Assembly (NCBI GenBank): GCA_937927695.1 | Contig: CALBRU010000204.1 | Coordinates: 1-5,898, forward strand | Origin: an uncultured Thiomonas sp. | Lineage (GTDB): Bacteria > Pseudomonadota > Gammaproteobacteria > Burkholderiales > Burkholderiaceae_C | Length of the DNA: 5,898 nucleotides | Reading direction: 5' to 3' | In this document: piece by piece, positions 5,852-5,898 of the stretch | Position numbering within the stretch: the first letter of the stretch is position 1 | Layout: each line of letters opens with the position of its first letter | Made by a program: the position numbers and the translations under genes | Notes under the pieces: model-generated | Databases searched by the model: none | The model's input: only the letters and a program-made list of their open reading frames with translations | What the model was told of the DNA's origin: nothing

Positions 5852-5898
5852 AGATCGGAAGAGCACACGTCTGAACTCCAGTCACTAGCTTATCTCGT
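5852..5898 (+). other. Illumina TruSeq adapter and index (non-biological sequence)
   Basis: The sequence from 5852 begins AGATCGGAAGAGC and continues as the 34-nt TruSeq indexed-adapter read-through (5852-5885). The six-base index TAGCTT follows (5886-5891, matching TruSeq index 10 as I recall it), then ATCTCGT (5892-5898), the start of the P7-side constant region. The match is exact in order and spacing over 47 bases. This is untrimmed adapter at a contig end, not genomic DNA, and should be masked. Confidence 0.98.

Noticed and set aside
5200..5868. Minus-strand frame of 222 codons opposite the FUSC-like gene
   Set aside because: Its start codon and first residues (MCSSDL) come from the Illumina adapter, and the rest is the antisense of a membrane protein.

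Overview
The window looks like chromosomal DNA from a GC-rich betaproteobacterium, probably Burkholderiales. Three things point there: a divergent suhB / trmJ-cysE block, a short phasin of the betaproteobacterial PHA-granule type, and overall codon usage. The genus cannot be fixed from this sequence alone; a Thiomonas- or Comamonadaceae-like host is a guess. It reads as an ordinary housekeeping and storage region. I see no mobile element, CRISPR array, tRNA, rRNA or defence system.

Layout: bases 1-325 hold no gene I can support, and a 48-codon hypothetical small ORF follows on the + strand (326-472). On the minus strand come cysE (serine acetyltransferase, 517-1284) and, upstream of it, trmJ (tRNA 2'-O-methyltransferase, 1355-2137), probably one transcription unit. 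Only 60 bp separates trmJ from the divergent suhB (inositol-phosphatase family, 2198-3220), which carries an unusual basic C-terminal tail. A phasin gene (3444-4004, +) follows. Its upstream region is the most informative regulatory DNA here: a sigma70-type promoter flanked by two related TGCA-type operators, then a leader with a strong stem-loop just before the ribosome binding site. A clear intrinsic terminator (4154-4179) separates the phasin from the convergent ketopantoate-reductase-family gene (4188-5177, -). Across a 166-bp divergent spacer with a perfect 10-bp inverted repeat, an FUSC/YccS-like membrane protein gene begins (5344, +).

The last 47 bases (5852-5898) are not biological. 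They match the Illumina TruSeq read adapter followed by a six-base index and the start of the P7 side, so this contig end is a sequencing or assembly artefact. The FUSC-like gene is therefore cut at base 5851, and anything translated past that point is adapter-encoded.

The genes do not form one pathway. cysE feeds cysteine synthesis, trmJ modifies tRNA, and suhB encodes a sugar-phosphate phosphatase that in enterobacteria also helps rRNA transcription. The phasin coats polyhydroxyalkanoate granules, and the panE-like gene may act in pantothenate synthesis.
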